Shown here: piece by piece, positions 1-8,693 of the stretch | Numbering within the stretch: position 1 is the stretch's first letter | How the letters are laid out: the number at the start of each line of letters is the position of its first letter | NCBI GenBank assembly: GCA_012522735.1 | Contig: JAAYJU010000161.1 | Span: 1 to 33,117 of the forward strand | Direction: 5' to 3' | Source: Clostridiales bacterium | GTDB lineage: Bacteria; Bacillota; Clostridia; Lachnospirales; Lachnospiraceae | Length of the DNA: 33,117 bases | Notes under the pieces: model-generated | Databases searched by the model: none | What the model saw: the letters and a program-made list of their open reading frames with translations, nothing else | Told to the model about the DNA's origin: nothing | Made by a program: the position numbers and the translations under genes

Positions 1-56
1 AAAAAATTTTTAAAGATACAAAAAGTAAAAACATTACTCACTTTTTATAAAATAAT

Positions 57-98
57 AAAACTCTGGACTTCCCTATTTACATGGGTTTCCAGAGTTTT
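57..98. terminator. Bidirectional intrinsic terminator
   Basis: An 11-bp perfect stem (AAAACTCTGGA with TCCAGAGTTTT) is continued by an inner CCC/GGG pairing. It is flanked by T-rich sequence on both strands. It probably ends a gene lying to the left of the window and insulates the Big_2 gene at 297. Confidence 0.75.
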
Positions 99-193
99 CG
101 TCTCTTACAACTGTCAAAGACAGGATTGTAATAGATATCTTGTGATAAATCCACTTCTTATTTGTTTATTGTGCATATTTTCCTTTACATAGT

Positions 194-223
194 TTGTCAA
201 AGGTTACGATATTTTTGTATTTT
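194..223 (+). promoter_or_regulatory. Weak candidate promoter for the Big_2 protein gene
   Basis: TTGTCA at 194-199 is followed after 18 bases by TATTTT at 218-223. The -10 matches only four of six consensus bases, so this is tentative. The rest of the 99-296 stretch is AT-rich with no gene seen. Confidence 0.3.
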
Positions 224-296
224 ATTTACATATCCTACAGCCTATGTTAATATATTCCTATATCTATTCCTCACATTCATTGAATGGAGGATTCTT

Positions 297-1304
297 ATGA
301 CTCGTATTAAGAAAATCTTACTTTCATTTTTGCTATGCTTTATTCTACCATTTCTCGCATTTTCAGAGCACACAAAATATGCAGAAGCATCCAATTCATT
401 CTCCCTAGTATTTTTATCAAGCTATAAGAAAACAGTGAGTATTGGAGAAGACTTCTATATCATTGCCATAGCTACTAATGGTAAAATGCCCAAATGGACT
501 AGCTCTAGCTCACGAATTGCATCGGTCAACACCTACGGTAAGGTCACTGCCAAGAAAGAAGGAAATGCCACAATTACAGCAAAAGTAAGTGGTGGCGAGG
601 CCTCATGTAAGGTTACGGTGAGAAAAACCGAGATTTCAATCAGCAGTTCCGCCATATCCATTGAAGGAGGCGAAAGCTTTTTACTTTCTGCCAGATCATC
701 TACTAAAACTCCTATCATTTGGAAGAGCAGTCATAAAAGCATCGCCACAGTTGATGATAAGGGAATGGTTATTGCTATAAAGCCCGGTGAAAGTACTATA
801 ACGGCAACTGCTGACGGTAGTATAGCGAGCTGCAAGGTCAAGGTAAAATTCCCAACGATTAAATTGGATAAGAAAAAAGTAACCTTGTACAGGGGCCAAA
901 GCATAAAGCTTAGCGCTCATGTGTCATCCGGGGTAGAACCAACTTGGAAGTCTAACAAAAAAAGTGTGGCCACTATAAACCCTGATGGTACAATCTCTGC
1001 CATCAAGAATGGAAGCGCTACTGTAACCGCTACGGTAGATGGTGTATCAACGACCTGTGAGGTCATAGTTAAGAAGCCGGATATAGGCTTGGGCACCTAT
1101 GAGCTTACTATAAGAGTCGGATCGAATGAATTATTAAGTGCAAAGGTATCCTCAGGCAATAATCCGGAATGGTCAACCAGTAACCCCAATGTAGCCACTG
1201 TAGATTCCAAGGGACAAATAACCGGGATAAAAAAAGGGAGAGCTTACATCTATGCCAAGGAGGATGGAACCAAGGTAAGATGCACTGTATATGTAACTGA
1301 TTAA
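297..1304 (+). CDS. Secreted protein with four Big_2 (bacterial Ig-like) repeats
   Basis: The start at 297 is preceded by GGAGG with good spacing; the open frame runs further upstream but has no ribosome binding site there. The 335-residue product begins with a basic patch (MTRIKKI), a hydrophobic stretch and a likely signal-peptidase site near AEAS, so it is exported. The remainder is four Big_2-like repeats of about 75 residues, each with the W(S/K)SS..(I/V)A(T/S)V...G.(V/I)TA core and a closing (S/T/R)C.V strand with one cysteine. Big_2 domains in Firmicutes are surface adhesion or spacer modules. There is no sortase motif, SLH domain or catalytic domain, so retention at the surface is unexplained. 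It converges with the beta-helix gene, 24 bases away. Confidence 0.85.
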   Translation: MTRIKKILLSFLLCFILPFLAFSEHTKYAEASNSFSLVFLSSYKKTVSIGEDFYIIAIATNGKMPKWTSSSSRIASVNTYGKVTAKKEGNATITAKVSGGEASCKVTVRKTEISISSSAISIEGGESFLLSARSSTKTPIIWKSSHKSIATVDDKGMVIAIKPGESTITATADGSIASCKVKVKFPTIKLDKKKVTLYRGQSIKLSAHVSSGVEPTWKSNKKSVATINPDGTISAIKNGSATVTATVDGVSTTCEVIVKKPDIGLGTYELTIRVGSNELLSAKVSSGNNPEWSTSNPNVATVDSKGQITGIKKGRAYIYAKEDGTKVRCTVYVTD

Positions 1305-1328
1305 CTATTATTATGTGGGGAATAGATA

Positions 1329-3701
1329 TTAATTAATGTAGTATCTCTCTGTATCTCTATCATACACACCATAGGATTTATTGTATCGAATATAATTTTC
1401 TTGTACACGAATTAAGGTATTATCCTGCATAAGCTTGATATCCTCATAGGTAACATCATTATATGTAATGTCATACTGAGAACCTCCACCGCTATTTTTC
1501 CACGGTGATATCTGAATAGGTTTTGCAACATCTTCAAAGATATTCTTAGTAATAACAGGACGTATTACTCCACTGACATATATCGCCCTATCAGCATTAC
1601 CACCACCGTTAACCATGGATATTTTATTACCCTTTATAACAGGCTTAGACCAATTTATAATACGAATAGCATCTGATGAGGTGTTGCTTATGTTATTATC
1701 GATAATGTTTACATTCTCGTGATATTTCCCTCCGGAATATTTATGAGTTCCTATGGCTCGCTCCAGGTTATCAAATGTATTATTTCTAATATAAATATCC
1801 TCATTAGGAGTACAATCATGCTTGGTCCAAATGTGATTAAATCCTCCGGTGGTTGCATCAGGGGTATCAATATTGATCGCTTCTTTAATCCCGATTGAAG
1901 AGGCTTTGTGGTTTTTAAATATATTATCTTCAATTATAACATTCTGTGAAGCATCCAGTTCAATGAAGTGACCACTATACATATTCTGAAATGTTATTCC
2001 TGATATAGTTACATCCCTATTGTGCCCGAGAACAATACCCAGGGCATCCAATACATAGTTTAGGTCTATAATAGCTGTACCCTGACCAATGATTTTAATG
2101 TTTTTATCTCCATCATATCCACCATAAGCACCCTCTATTCTCGACTTTGAAGGTGAAGTTAATATAAACATTGGTGTAGCAAATGGAAAATCCTTTAGGC
2201 CTGTATCATCTGCCTTCTTTATTATAGCTCCATCTTTAAGCGTTATTGTTACATTAGAAGGAACATATAGCGAATTGGTGATATTATAGGTGCCTTTTTC
2301 AAGGGTTAAGCTTCCGCCGCCAATTTTCTCAAGATGTTCTAGATAGGACCTTATAACATAATATTGCTTGGTTTTGCTTGTATATGTATTGTAGGATAGA
2401 AACATATTCATAAGGGGTTCTGACTTAGGGTTAATAATAAAATCCTTAACTGACGCATCATACATCCCTAATCTCTCAGTGTCTTTTGAGAATTCATTAT
2501 ATGTTTTATTAAAGCGGATAAAATATTCCCCGGCATCTACTGCACTGTTGTTTTGCATATCCTCTTTATTCTTTTCACTTATTACATTATATGTAACCTT
2601 ATATTCACTTCCATATCCATTGTTCTTCCAGGGTGATATTTGAACTGGCCTATCTACTCTGGTAAATAAATTCTCCTTAATAGTAGGATTCTTAGCTCCA
2701 TAAAGCATAATAGCCCTAAGCACCTCATCCTTACCCCTAATATCTGAGAATTCGTTATTTTCTATACTAAAGCTTTCCCAATTTATTATACGTATTGCTT
2801 GATATTTTATATCCGATATGACATTCTCTCTAATAGTAATATTCTTATTATATTTATCCTCTGTATATTTTAGTGTTGCTATAGCACTCTCTAAGTCTTT
2901 AAATGTATTATTCTCTATGGTTAGATTACGATTTATTGTCTTGTCATTCTTACTCCATGTATAGGAGAAGGTCTTTGTCTTAGAATCAGGAACCTCTATA
3001 TTAATTGCAGGCCTATTCTTATACTCGGATGTTTTATGGTTCTTAAAAGTATTGTCCTTTATAGTTACATCCTCTGACGCTCCTATCTTAATCATATTTC
3101 CACCATACATATTCTGAAAGGTTATACCCTTAATGGTAATATTACTATTGTGTCCAATAACTATCCCAACTGCTTCCTTCACATAATTTAGATCTATAAT
3201 AGCTGTACCTTCACCACTTATGCTTATATTGGATTCTCCCTTATATTTTGTAGCAATAGAGCTTTTGACCAATTTGCTGGGAGAAATAAAATGAAAGATG
3301 GAGCTAGATGGAGTAAGTTTTTTGGAATCAGTACTATTTCCTTTAACCAGCTTAACACCGTCCTTTAAAACTATCTTAACATCAGATGGAACATATAATG
3401 TGTTAGTTATTACATACTTACCCTTCTTTAAGGTTAATGTTCCTCCACCATCCTTTTCAAGCTGCTCAAGATATGATCTTAGCAAATAATAATGCTTTGT
3501 TTTATCATTGTAGCTAGCATTTTTCTTGTAATTGTTCTTATATGGTGAATCTGAGGGCTTTATAGTGTAGGACTTTTTTGAAGCAGCTTCTGCCCTATTG
3601 ATAGTTTTGAAAGAAAAAGCAAAAGCAACTAACATAAGACAAATTATTATTAAATAGATGGGCATATGTTTTCTGGTTCTAATGTGATTATTAGCTTTCA
3701 T
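1329..3701 (-). CDS. Secreted tandem-duplicated right-handed beta-helix repeat protein
   Basis: This 790-residue product has an N-terminal signal peptide (basic start, hydrophobic residues about 15-33, cleavage near RAEA). It consists of two homologous copies, about residues 45-395 and 430-790. Each has a Y(Y/L)(L/V)(I/L)RSYLE.LEK.GGG entry motif, a pectate-lyase-like first coil (KG.Y.ITN.LYVPS), a run of N..I..N.F / D.T.K.N.F coils typical of parallel beta-helices, and an ending with (V/I)QISPWKN followed by a DTER motif. Such proteins bind or cleave polysaccharides; no catalytic residues can be assigned with confidence. The start is preceded by AGGAGG. It lies 33 bases downstream of the ABC half-transporter pair on the same strand and is probably co-transcribed. 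Confidence 0.85.
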   Translation of the reverse strand: MKANNHIRTRKHMPIYLIIICLMLVAFAFSFKTINRAEAASKKSYTIKPSDSPYKNNYKKNASYNDKTKHYYLLRSYLEQLEKDGGGTLTLKKGKYVITNTLYVPSDVKIVLKDGVKLVKGNSTDSKKLTPSSSIFHFISPSKLVKSSIATKYKGESNISISGEGTAIIDLNYVKEAVGIVIGHNSNITIKGITFQNMYGGNMIKIGASEDVTIKDNTFKNHKTSEYKNRPAINIEVPDSKTKTFSYTWSKNDKTINRNLTIENNTFKDLESAIATLKYTEDKYNKNITIRENVISDIKYQAIRIINWESFSIENNEFSDIRGKDEVLRAIMLYGAKNPTIKENLFTRVDRPVQISPWKNNGYGSEYKVTYNVISEKNKEDMQNNSAVDAGEYFIRFNKTYNEFSKDTERLGMYDASVKDFIINPKSEPLMNMFLSYNTYTSKTKQYYVIRSYLEHLEKIGGGSLTLEKGTYNITNSLYVPSNVTITLKDGAIIKKADDTGLKDFPFATPMFILTSPSKSRIEGAYGGYDGDKNIKIIGQGTAIIDLNYVLDALGIVLGHNRDVTISGITFQNMYSGHFIELDASQNVIIEDNIFKNHKASSIGIKEAINIDTPDATTGGFNHIWTKHDCTPNEDIYIRNNTFDNLERAIGTHKYSGGKYHENVNIIDNNISNTSSDAIRIINWSKPVIKGNKISMVNGGGNADRAIYVSGVIRPVITKNIFEDVAKPIQISPWKNSGGGSQYDITYNDVTYEDIKLMQDNTLIRVQENYIRYNKSYGVYDRDTERYYIN

Positions 3702-3734
3702 CCTGAGTACCTCCTAGTTTTGATTTGTATATGA

Positions 3735-5363
3735 TTAGAAATGAATTATGTGGTCCGCTATCTGTCTGGCAAGGACACGATGAGTTGCAAATATTATAGT
3801 TTGCCTTCCCCGTCTTTCTTTAAGTATTTCATAAATAATTCTCTCATTTTCCTTATCTACAGCTGCGGTCATCTCATCTAGTAAGAGGATATCAGTACCC
3901 TTATAGAATGCCCTTGCTAAAGCAAGTCTTTTTTGCTCACCGCCTGAAAATCTACTGTCATTATCCGTCATATAGGTATTAAATCCATCAGGAAGCTTCA
4001 TTATTACGTCATATAGCTGCGCGTCTTTTGCTGCCATCTTAACTCTGTCTATATCCACATTCCTATATTCACCGGCTATATTGGCTGTCACTGTCCCCTC
4101 AAAGAATAAGGGCTCTTGTGGTACATAGGCCATATTATTTCTTAAGCTACTAAGATTCCACTCTCCTATCTCCCTTCCAAAGACACTTATTGTTCCTTCC
4201 TGTGGCAGATAGATACCTTGACAAAGCCGAAGTAAAGATGTTTTCCCCGAACCGCTTTTTCCACTTAATATAGTAATACTGCCCTTAGGTATATCTGCAT
4301 CAAATCCCTTTAGTATTAGCTTATCACCATATCCAAAATATACTTGCTTAAATTCAAACGCATTAGAAATTCCGTTCCCAGCATTATCACCCTCGTAGCT
4401 ACCTGACTCTTCTTCCTCTAAATGGCTTGTAAAATCAATCACCCTCTCGGTACCAACCAGTATAATTTGAGCATCTGTTAATATTCGAGATATGCTAAAC
4501 ATCCATAGGGAATTCGATGCGATTTCCTTCTGCTTCATCATATCAGCTAATTCGTAATCTCCTGTCATAACAGAGCTACTTAAATTAAATAAAAGCATCC
4601 GTAAAAACACTTCTGAAGCCACATTGTTGATAGCTCCTAGTAACCCCGACACATCACCATATCTGATATTGCATTTCTCCATACTCTCTATAACCCTATT
4701 ATACCTGACTTTTAAGACTTCATCCATATCAAACATCCTGATATGAATTGGATTATCTAACAATTGTTTTAATGCTGCCGTAAAATCAGCACGTTTTCTT
4801 AGCATATCCTGATTAATTTGCTTCATCTTCTTAGAAAACAATATCCCGTATACAACCTTGATAATTCCAAAGACAGCTATTAATAAACCAATTATAGGGT
4901 CTATATTAAGAGCATATATCAGCCCTCCTCCTCCTGCAAAAAGAATATTAACAGGTATTGCAACCACATTTGCCAAATTATTAAATATACTGGAGATATC
5001 ACTGGTAAATGCATTTATTACTTCATCGCTATTTCTATAATTAAGATTTTCTACTTTTGACATTAGTATTTTCCTTACTATGTCAGACTGTAGTTCTTTT
5101 GCTGCATATAGGCATGCTTCCATTGTCAACATATTCCCTATAAAACCAATTATAATAACTAGTAAATAAGCGATTATCAGCTTACATATTTGTAATCCCA
5201 GTAAATCAGATTCCCTTGTTGTAAGAACACGAGTTATTCCTGCTATAAAATCAGCTATCACAAACATAGAAAGGTAGCTCACGATACCTTGAAGTAATAT
5301 ACCTAAGAAAAAAGAAATCTTTCTCCCTCTCATCCAGGAGAATGCATAGGTTAAGTTATTCAT
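3735..5363 (-). CDS. ABC exporter half-transporter (TMD-NBD), second subunit
   Basis: The 542-residue product is a fused membrane domain (about 320 residues, five or six hydrophobic helices) and ATP-binding domain. The NBD is intact: Walker A SGKSGSGKTS, Q-loop VPQEP, signature FSGGEQKR, Walker B DILLLDEM with the catalytic Glu, D-loop AAVD and switch His in ATHR. The start ATG at 5363 sits behind AGGGGG and overlaps the upstream half-transporter by 8 bases (ATGAATAA), so translation is probably coupled. Two different TMD-NBD halves side by side imply a heterodimeric exporter. The substrate is unknown; drugs, lipids or peptides are possible for the family. No peptidase C39 domain is present. 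Confidence 0.9.
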   Translation of the reverse strand: MNNLTYAFSWMRGRKISFFLGILLQGIVSYLSMFVIADFIAGITRVLTTRESDLLGLQICKLIIAYLLVIIIGFIGNMLTMEACLYAAKELQSDIVRKILMSKVENLNYRNSDEVINAFTSDISSIFNNLANVVAIPVNILFAGGGGLIYALNIDPIIGLLIAVFGIIKVVYGILFSKKMKQINQDMLRKRADFTAALKQLLDNPIHIRMFDMDEVLKVRYNRVIESMEKCNIRYGDVSGLLGAINNVASEVFLRMLLFNLSSSVMTGDYELADMMKQKEIASNSLWMFSISRILTDAQIILVGTERVIDFTSHLEEEESGSYEGDNAGNGISNAFEFKQVYFGYGDKLILKGFDADIPKGSITILSGKSGSGKTSLLRLCQGIYLPQEGTISVFGREIGEWNLSSLRNNMAYVPQEPLFFEGTVTANIAGEYRNVDIDRVKMAAKDAQLYDVIMKLPDGFNTYMTDNDSRFSGGEQKRLALARAFYKGTDILLLDEMTAAVDKENERIIYEILKERRGRQTIIFATHRVLARQIADHIIHF

Positions 5364-7080
5364 TATCTGACACCCCCTCATCTATCTCACCGGGTATGCC
5401 ATTATAAATTCTACCTTCCTTAAGATATAAGACTCTATCTGCCTTATAAATATCCTTATGTGAATTCCGTCTATGAGTAATCTCTCTATGAATAATCTCT
5501 CTATGAGAGATATAAAGTATGGCAGGCTTATGAGGAAGCTCCTTTAGCATAGATAGTATCCTGTCCTCTTCCTCTTCACCAAGTCCTGCTGCCACTTCAT
5601 CCAATAGTATAATTTCAGCCGTGGTTATAAGGCATCGTGCAAGTAAAATGCGTTGTCTTTCCCCTCCTGAGAGTAGAGACCCTCTTTCACCAACCTGAGA
5701 ATCAATTCCCTGAGGAAGACGATTTATTGTATCATCTAACTTAAGCTTATTAAGTATTTCTCTTACACTTTCTCTACTGATATCTTGCCTGAAGCAGGTT
5801 ACATTATCATATATTGAACCGTAAAACAGCACTGGTTCCTGAGGGATATAGCATATACGTCTCCTTAGAGTCTTAATAGGAATACTTCGAATATTGGAAC
5901 CAGATAGATATATGTTACCGGATATTGTTCTATAAAAGCCAGTTATCAGAGAAAAAATCGTTGATTTTCCGCTTCCGTTCTCACCGTATAGTAACACCGT
6001 TTCCCCTGGCATAATCTCAAAGCTTGTATTATTTAAAATCTCATCTCTTCCTTCATAGGAAAAGGATACATTTTCAAATTCTAAAGTAGCCAAGGAATGA
6101 GGAAGATTTTTAAATTCACCCTCTGTCCACTCCTCTTCAATGGGAATATTATAAACTTCATTAGTACGTTCCAAGCATACTAAAAGCTTTTGACCGTCTG
6201 CAAATAAGCTGGCTAAGCCTGATGGTAAACGAATTACCCCGTAGGCTAGAGCATAAAAGGATATTAACTGGCCTATATTCATTCGGTTGCTTAATACAAA
6301 ATAAGCGCCTGCTCCAAATAACAATAATATTGTAAATAGCCTTGTTGCCATCCCAAGAGATTGTGATATTGCCTTGTAGGTTCGTTCCTTCCTTCCTATT
6401 CTATATAGAAGGCTTTGTTCCTGCGAAAAACGACCAAGAAGCATATCCTCAAGAGCCATTGCCTTTATTAGTTCTCTTTGCGAAAAGCAAAAACTAGCTG
6501 TGGCAGCTATTCTTCCCATGATAATTTGATTTTCATTAGCATGCTTTTTTAGGGGCTTTATCAGCCTCTTATGTATCCATGTAAATAAAGGAATGATACT
6601 TAACAATATTAATGTAAGTAACCAATTTACAGATAGAAGGTATATAGTGGACATAATTCTTAGCACCTGTTGTGAGAAATTCATAACAACCCATGGTCTT
6701 AGTGCATCTGTTAAAGTATTTAGGTCATTTGAAATGACGGCTGTAAGTTCGTTTACATTATTTTTCTTCATCCAGGCAAAATCAATTGAAACCAGTCTAT
6801 CATATAAGCCTGTGCGAATATTAGCTAATGTCTTTTCCAATGCTCTGGCATAGCAGGCCTCCTTTATGTATATGGACACCATAAGCATGAGACTATACAA
6901 AAGTCCTAAAATCAATAGCTTAATAAGGCTATAGTCTACTTCCTTCGATGCTACATTAACAAATCTTCCTGTATTTGCAGCAAGAAAAATTCTACTTAAG
7001 CCTTCAATTATATTGAATATCATGGCTCCAATAAAAGTCCATAGTATAGTCCTTGTTATTGATCTTTTCAATAGGATCAT
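5356..7080 (-). CDS. ABC exporter half-transporter (TMD-NBD), first subunit
   Basis: The 574-residue product starts at ATG 7080, preceded by GGGGGG; an upstream GTG at 7131 has no ribosome binding site and lies inside an operator-like palindrome. An N-terminal six-helix ABC exporter domain is followed by an NBD with Walker A YGENGSGKST, Q-loop IPQEP, signature LSGGERQR and Walker B ILLDEV. The D-loop reads AAGLG instead of the usual SALD, losing the conserved Asp. After the switch His (ISHRE) there is a short repetitive insertion encoded by a 15-base tandem repeat. Partnered with the overlapping downstream gene, it should form a heterodimeric plasma-membrane exporter. Confidence 0.9.
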   Translation of the reverse strand: MILLKRSITRTILWTFIGAMIFNIIEGLSRIFLAANTGRFVNVASKEVDYSLIKLLILGLLYSLMLMVSIYIKEACYARALEKTLANIRTGLYDRLVSIDFAWMKKNNVNELTAVISNDLNTLTDALRPWVVMNFSQQVLRIMSTIYLLSVNWLLTLILLSIIPLFTWIHKRLIKPLKKHANENQIIMGRIAATASFCFSQRELIKAMALEDMLLGRFSQEQSLLYRIGRKERTYKAISQSLGMATRLFTILLLFGAGAYFVLSNRMNIGQLISFYALAYGVIRLPSGLASLFADGQKLLVCLERTNEVYNIPIEEEWTEGEFKNLPHSLATLEFENVSFSYEGRDEILNNTSFEIMPGETVLLYGENGSGKSTIFSLITGFYRTISGNIYLSGSNIRSIPIKTLRRRICYIPQEPVLFYGSIYDNVTCFRQDISRESVREILNKLKLDDTINRLPQGIDSQVGERGSLLSGGERQRILLARCLITTAEIILLDEVAAGLGEEEEDRILSMLKELPHKPAILYISHREIIHREITHRRNSHKDIYKADRVLYLKEGRIYNGIPGEIDEGVSDNE

Positions 7081-7131
7081 GGTTCCCCCCAGCCCATAGA
7101 TATTAAGTCCTGCTATGTAAGATTTTATCAC

Positions 7132-7160
7132 AAATTGGTCACTAGTACCAATTTATTCTA
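7132..7160 (-). promoter_or_regulatory. Exporter operon -10 element with adjoining operator-like palindrome
   Basis: A -10-like TAGAAT lies at 7160-7155 on the minus strand. Directly downstream, over the expected start of transcription, is an inverted repeat with perfect 8-base arms, AAATTGGT (7132-7139) and ACCAATTT (7147-7154), with ACTAGT in its spacer. This is the usual place for a repressor operator. No regulator gene adjoins it. Confidence 0.55.
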
Positions 7161-7199
7161 TCCATACCAGAGAATAATTTATTTTATTAAAATTACCCC

Positions 7200-7228
7200 T
7201 TGCTTTTTTTCTTATTCTATGTAATAAT
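7200..7228 (+). promoter_or_regulatory. Candidate promoter of the superoxide dismutase gene
   Basis: TTGCTT at 7200-7205 and AATAAT at 7223-7228 are 17 bases apart. Further down, AATTGT-TT-ACAATT at 7242-7255 is a small palindrome that could be an operator. The leader is about 85 bases long. Confidence 0.4.
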
Positions 7229-7321
7229 AAGTATACGATTTAATTGTTTACAATTTATTAATAAGAAAATATATTAAAACAAATAAGCACATAACATTTT
7301 ATATAAAGGAGGACTATTTAT

Positions 7322-7945
7322 ATGTTTAAACAAATCGAACTAAATTATAACTTTAATGACCTGGAGCCTCATATAGATGAGCTCACTATGAATACTCATT
7401 ATTCAAAGCACCACGCTGCTTATACTAATAACCTGAATGGGGCACTTGAGAAATTACCGCAGTTTAAGGATGCATCTATAGAGGATATATTGAAAAAGCT
7501 TTCAGATATTTCAGATGAAACTTTAAGAACAGCAGTTAGAAATAACGGCGGCGGTTATTATAACCATAATCTATATTTTGAAACCCTAAAGCCCGGTGGG
7601 AGCAAAAAACCTATGGGCGATCTAGCAAGTAGGATTGAAAAGGATTTCGGTGACTATGACTCTCTAAAAGAGAAGCTAACCTCTGCAGCGGTCGGAAGAT
7701 TTGGTTCAGGTTGGGCCTGGCTATCTGCCAATAAAAGCGGAGACCTACAGGTAACCTCCAGTCCGAATCAGGATAATCCCATTATGGATAACAAGGGATG
7801 GATCCCTATATTAGGAATTGATGTATGGGAGCATGCATATTATCTTAAATATAAGAATCTCCGTGGTGATTATATCAGCGCATTCTTTGAGGTACTTAAT
7901 TGGGATGAGGTTGCTGCAAACTATGCAAAGGTTAAATCAGCTTAA
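7322..7945 (+). CDS. sodA: Superoxide dismutase, Fe/Mn family (Mn-type signature)
   Basis: This 207-residue cytoplasmic enzyme converts superoxide to oxygen and hydrogen peroxide. The four metal ligands fall at H26, H82, D167 and H171, with the DVWEHAYY signature and Tyr34 intact. Two positions that separate Mn from Fe enzymes look Mn-like: Gly in NNGGGYYNH, where Fe enzymes have Gln, and Gln in the NQD segment at 149-151, where Fe enzymes usually have Ala. Metal use could still be cambialistic. AAAGGAGG precedes the start. The gene is monocistronic, followed by a strong terminator, and divergent from the exporter operon. Confidence 0.95.
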   Translation: MFKQIELNYNFNDLEPHIDELTMNTHYSKHHAAYTNNLNGALEKLPQFKDASIEDILKKLSDISDETLRTAVRNNGGGYYNHNLYFETLKPGGSKKPMGDLASRIEKDFGDYDSLKEKLTSAAVGRFGSGWAWLSANKSGDLQVTSSPNQDNPIMDNKGWIPILGIDVWEHAYYLKYKNLRGDYISAFFEVLNWDEVAANYAKVKSA

Positions 7946-7997
7946 TAGATTATATTGATATAAACCCTTTTTCATTTTACCAATCAACAGAAAATGA

Positions 7998-8035
7998 GGC
8001 TGTGGCGAATTTTACATATCGCTACAGCCCTTTTT
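7998..8035 (+). terminator. Terminator of sodA
   Basis: A 10-bp stem with one G-U pair (GGCTGTGGCG with CGCTACAGCC, 7998-8029) is followed by TTTTT at 8031-8035. It lies between convergent sodA and ridA and may act weakly on the minus strand as well. Confidence 0.85.
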
Positions 8036-8039
8036 CGCA

Positions 8040-8414
8040 TTATTCCACTATTGCTATTAATTCAACCTCAACCAAGACACCCTTGGGCAAGTCCTTAACT
8101 GCTACGCAGGACCTTGCAGGCCTACCTGTAAAATACTCGCCATAAACCTCATTAAATGCTGCGAAATCTCCCATATCATACAAGTAGCATGTTGTCTTAA
8201 AAACATTTTCTATAGATGTTCCTGCTTCATCAAGTAAAGCTTGCAGATTCTTCATAACCTGAATTGTCTGCTCCTTGATTCCACCTTCTACAACCTGACC
8301 GCTTTCAGGATCAATGGGAATCTGTCCCGATGTATATAATACTCCGTTAACTATTATAGCCTGGCTATAAGGTCCAATAGCCGCTGGTGCTTTTGTTGTA
8401 TTTATTTTCTGCAT
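8040..8414 (-). CDS. ridA: RidA family enamine/imine deaminase
   Basis: This 124-residue protein has full family length. It shows the YjgF/YER057c/UK114 pattern: A.GPYSQA near residue 15, YTSGQIPIDP, and the conserved arginine at about residue 100 in RSCVAV followed by LPKG and VE.E.IA. RidA proteins hydrolyse reactive enamine and imine intermediates released by PLP enzymes such as threonine dehydratase, acting as cytoplasmic trimers. The start follows AGAGGAG. It is a single-gene unit with its own promoter and a long leader holding an almost symmetrical hairpin. Confidence 0.92.
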   Translation of the reverse strand: MQKINTTKAPAAIGPYSQAIIVNGVLYTSGQIPIDPESGQVVEGGIKEQTIQVMKNLQALLDEAGTSIENVFKTTCYLYDMGDFAAFNEVYGEYFTGRPARSCVAVKDLPKGVLVEVELIAIVE

Positions 8415-8450
8415 AAGTAACTCCTCTTTTCTATTTAAGAATTTTAATTA

Positions 8451-8487
8451 CGTTTTATTATGACGAAAATTCGTGTCATATAAAACG
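8451..8487 (-). promoter_or_regulatory. Imperfect palindrome in the ridA leader
   Basis: CGTTTTATTATGACGAA (8451-8467) and TTCGTGTCATATAAAACG (8470-8487) are almost perfectly inverse, with small bulges. The element lies between the candidate promoter and the ridA start. In RNA it would be a long hairpin; as DNA it could be an operator. Confidence 0.5.
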
Positions 8488-8523
8488 AATAATTTCTCTT
8501 GGATTGATTCGCTTACTGTGAAT

Positions 8524-8552
8524 ATTATAATACAAAATTATGAATATGCAAA
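8524..8552 (-). promoter_or_regulatory. ridA promoter
   Basis: On the minus strand TTTGCA (8552-8547) is separated by 17 bases from a perfect TATAAT (8529-8524). Transcription would start about 100 bases before the ridA start codon. Confidence 0.6.
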
Positions 8553-8604
8553 GATAAGCTTATACTCTTAAAGCTTTCTTTAGTTCCATTGATTTATATA
8601 TTAC

Positions 8605-8610
8605 TATAAT
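8605..8610 (+). promoter_or_regulatory. Candidate -10 of the DMT permease gene
   Basis: A perfect TATAAT about 85 bases before the start codon. No good -35 is seen at normal spacing, so the assignment is weak. Confidence 0.3.
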
Positions 8611-8693
8611 TTTTCATAGACTATTACTTGGTTTTCGTATATAATAATACCGTTTTAACACTAGAAAATAAATTACTAATAAGGAGTCTAGAT

